Made by a program: the position numbers and the translations under genes. The notes under the pieces are model-generated. The model saw nothing but the letters and a program-made list of their open reading frames with translations. It was not told the DNA's origin and did no database searches. 5,979 nt of DNA from Phycisphaerales bacterium. Lineage in GTDB: Bacteria; Planctomycetota; Phycisphaerae; Tepidisphaerales; Tepidisphaeraceae. The DNA lies in the NCBI GenBank assembly GCA_028288875.1, contig JAQGHK010000478.1:1-5979 (forward strand), written 5' to 3'. Shown here in pieces: positions 5,408-5,979 of this stretch (position 1 is the first letter of the stretch; each line of letters starts with the position of its first letter).

Positions 5408-5979
5408 ATGACGCTCAACTCCTCTGCCAATCGACGTTCAGCCTGGGTCCGCCGTACCGCCGCAATCGCCGCCGCGGCGTTCAGTCTGCTGGCGTCTGGC
5501 CAATCCGCCCGCGCCGATGGCATCGACATCTCGCCACTCGTGAACGAAAACACGTTCGCCGTCGCGCGGGTCGATGTCTCGAAGCTGAAGCTCCGCGCCG
5601 TGGCCGACTGGGTGCAGCAGACGCTGCACGAGGCGAAGGTGCCCGATGCCCTCACGCAGGACGTCATTCGCGGCATCAAGATGGGCACGCAGACCGCCCA
5701 GCCGATCGTCGATGCGATGGCCCGCGCCGGCGTCACGCAGGTCGCGTTCGTCGTGAACCTCGACGAGAAAGGCTTCCGCGAACAGCCGCACGTCATGATG
5801 GCGATCGCCACCGCCGACCCCGACGCCATCACCGCCGCCATCCGGCCGATCAAAGCCGTCACGACCGACCTTGACGGCGTCACCGTCTGGTCCGCCCCCG
5901 CCGCGCCCGATTACGTTCGCCAGATCACGCCATCGCCGCGGCCCGACCTGATCGCCGCCATCGCCGAGCCGGGAGCGAA
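5408..5979 (+). CDS. Secreted protein of unknown function, 5' part only
   Basis: An ATG at 5408 opens a frame of 190 whole codons that reaches the window edge without a stop. The in-frame TGA at 5399-5401 makes this the first possible start. Residues 1-36 are a clear Sec signal peptide: MTLNSSANRRSAWVRRTAAI, then AAAAFSLLASGQSARA, probably cut after ARA-36. The mature part alternates short hydrophobic strands and helices (NTFAVARVDVSKLKLRAVAD, VTQVAFVVNLDEKG, MMAIATADPDAITAAIRPIK) and has no motif I can name. Third positions are almost all G or C, and the overlapping frames on both strands lack a signal or recognisable domain, so this frame is the real one. No Shine-Dalgarno is seen. It follows the greA terminator and is likely its own unit. 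It looks like a lineage-specific secreted or periplasmic protein. Confidence 0.82.
   Translation, partial: MTLNSSANRRSAWVRRTAAIAAAAFSLLASGQSARADGIDISPLVNENTFAVARVDVSKLKLRAVADWVQQTLHEAKVPDALTQDVIRGIKMGTQTAQPIVDAMARAGVTQVAFVVNLDEKGFREQPHVMMAIATADPDAITAAIRPIKAVTTDLDGVTVWSAPAAPDYVRQITPSPRPDLIAAIAEPGA

Noticed and set aside
5380..5883. Minus-strand and alternative plus-strand frames over the right-edge gene
   Set aside because: They lack a signal peptide or domain, while the plus frame from 5408 has a textbook signal peptide and stays open to the edge.

Overview
The window is GC-rich bacterial chromosome. It most likely comes from a planctomycete, perhaps the Phycisphaerae. That placement is an inference from secreted proteins with Ala/Pro/Gln-rich low-complexity ends (TQP repeats), a response regulator with an N-terminal excisionase-like helix-turn-helix, a very short ATP synthase epsilon subunit standing alone, and an ECF sigma factor heading its own small operon. 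No mobile element, CRISPR array, tRNA or rRNA is visible.

Layout from left to right. At 1-102 (minus strand) lies a possible 5' end of an unrecognised gene that leaves the window. Bases 103-439 hold no convincing gene and are visibly less GC-rich. At 440-1027 (plus) is an orphan response regulator: HTH first, receiver domain second. It converges on the next operon, and a perfect 21-bp hairpin at 1053-1098 sits between them as a probable two-way terminator.

The minus-strand operon from 3255 down to 1113 encodes an ECF sigma factor, a single-pass membrane anti-sigma factor without a zinc motif, and a secreted helical protein with a Gly/Pro/Arg-rich tail. Both junctions are 4-base ATGA overlaps, so the three products are probably made together. 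The likely circuit is an envelope-signal switch: the secreted protein lies on the outer side of the inner membrane, the anti-sigma spans it, and the sigma factor is held inside. An extended -10 promoter sits just upstream of the sigma gene. Diverging from it at 3394-4296 (plus) is a signal-peptide-bearing outer-membrane beta-barrel of the TorF/Gcw_chp kind, a plausible but unproven member of the same envelope response.

At 4343-4600 (minus) is a standalone atpC encoding only the N-terminal beta-sandwich of the epsilon subunit. It diverges from greA (4798-5265, plus), which has its own promoter, a leader hairpin resembling an attenuator, and a strong intrinsic terminator at 5293-5327. At 5408 a secreted protein of unknown function begins and runs off the right edge.

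The most interesting parts are the translationally coupled sigma/anti-sigma/secreted-protein trio, the isolated minimal atpC, and the hairpin in the greA leader.
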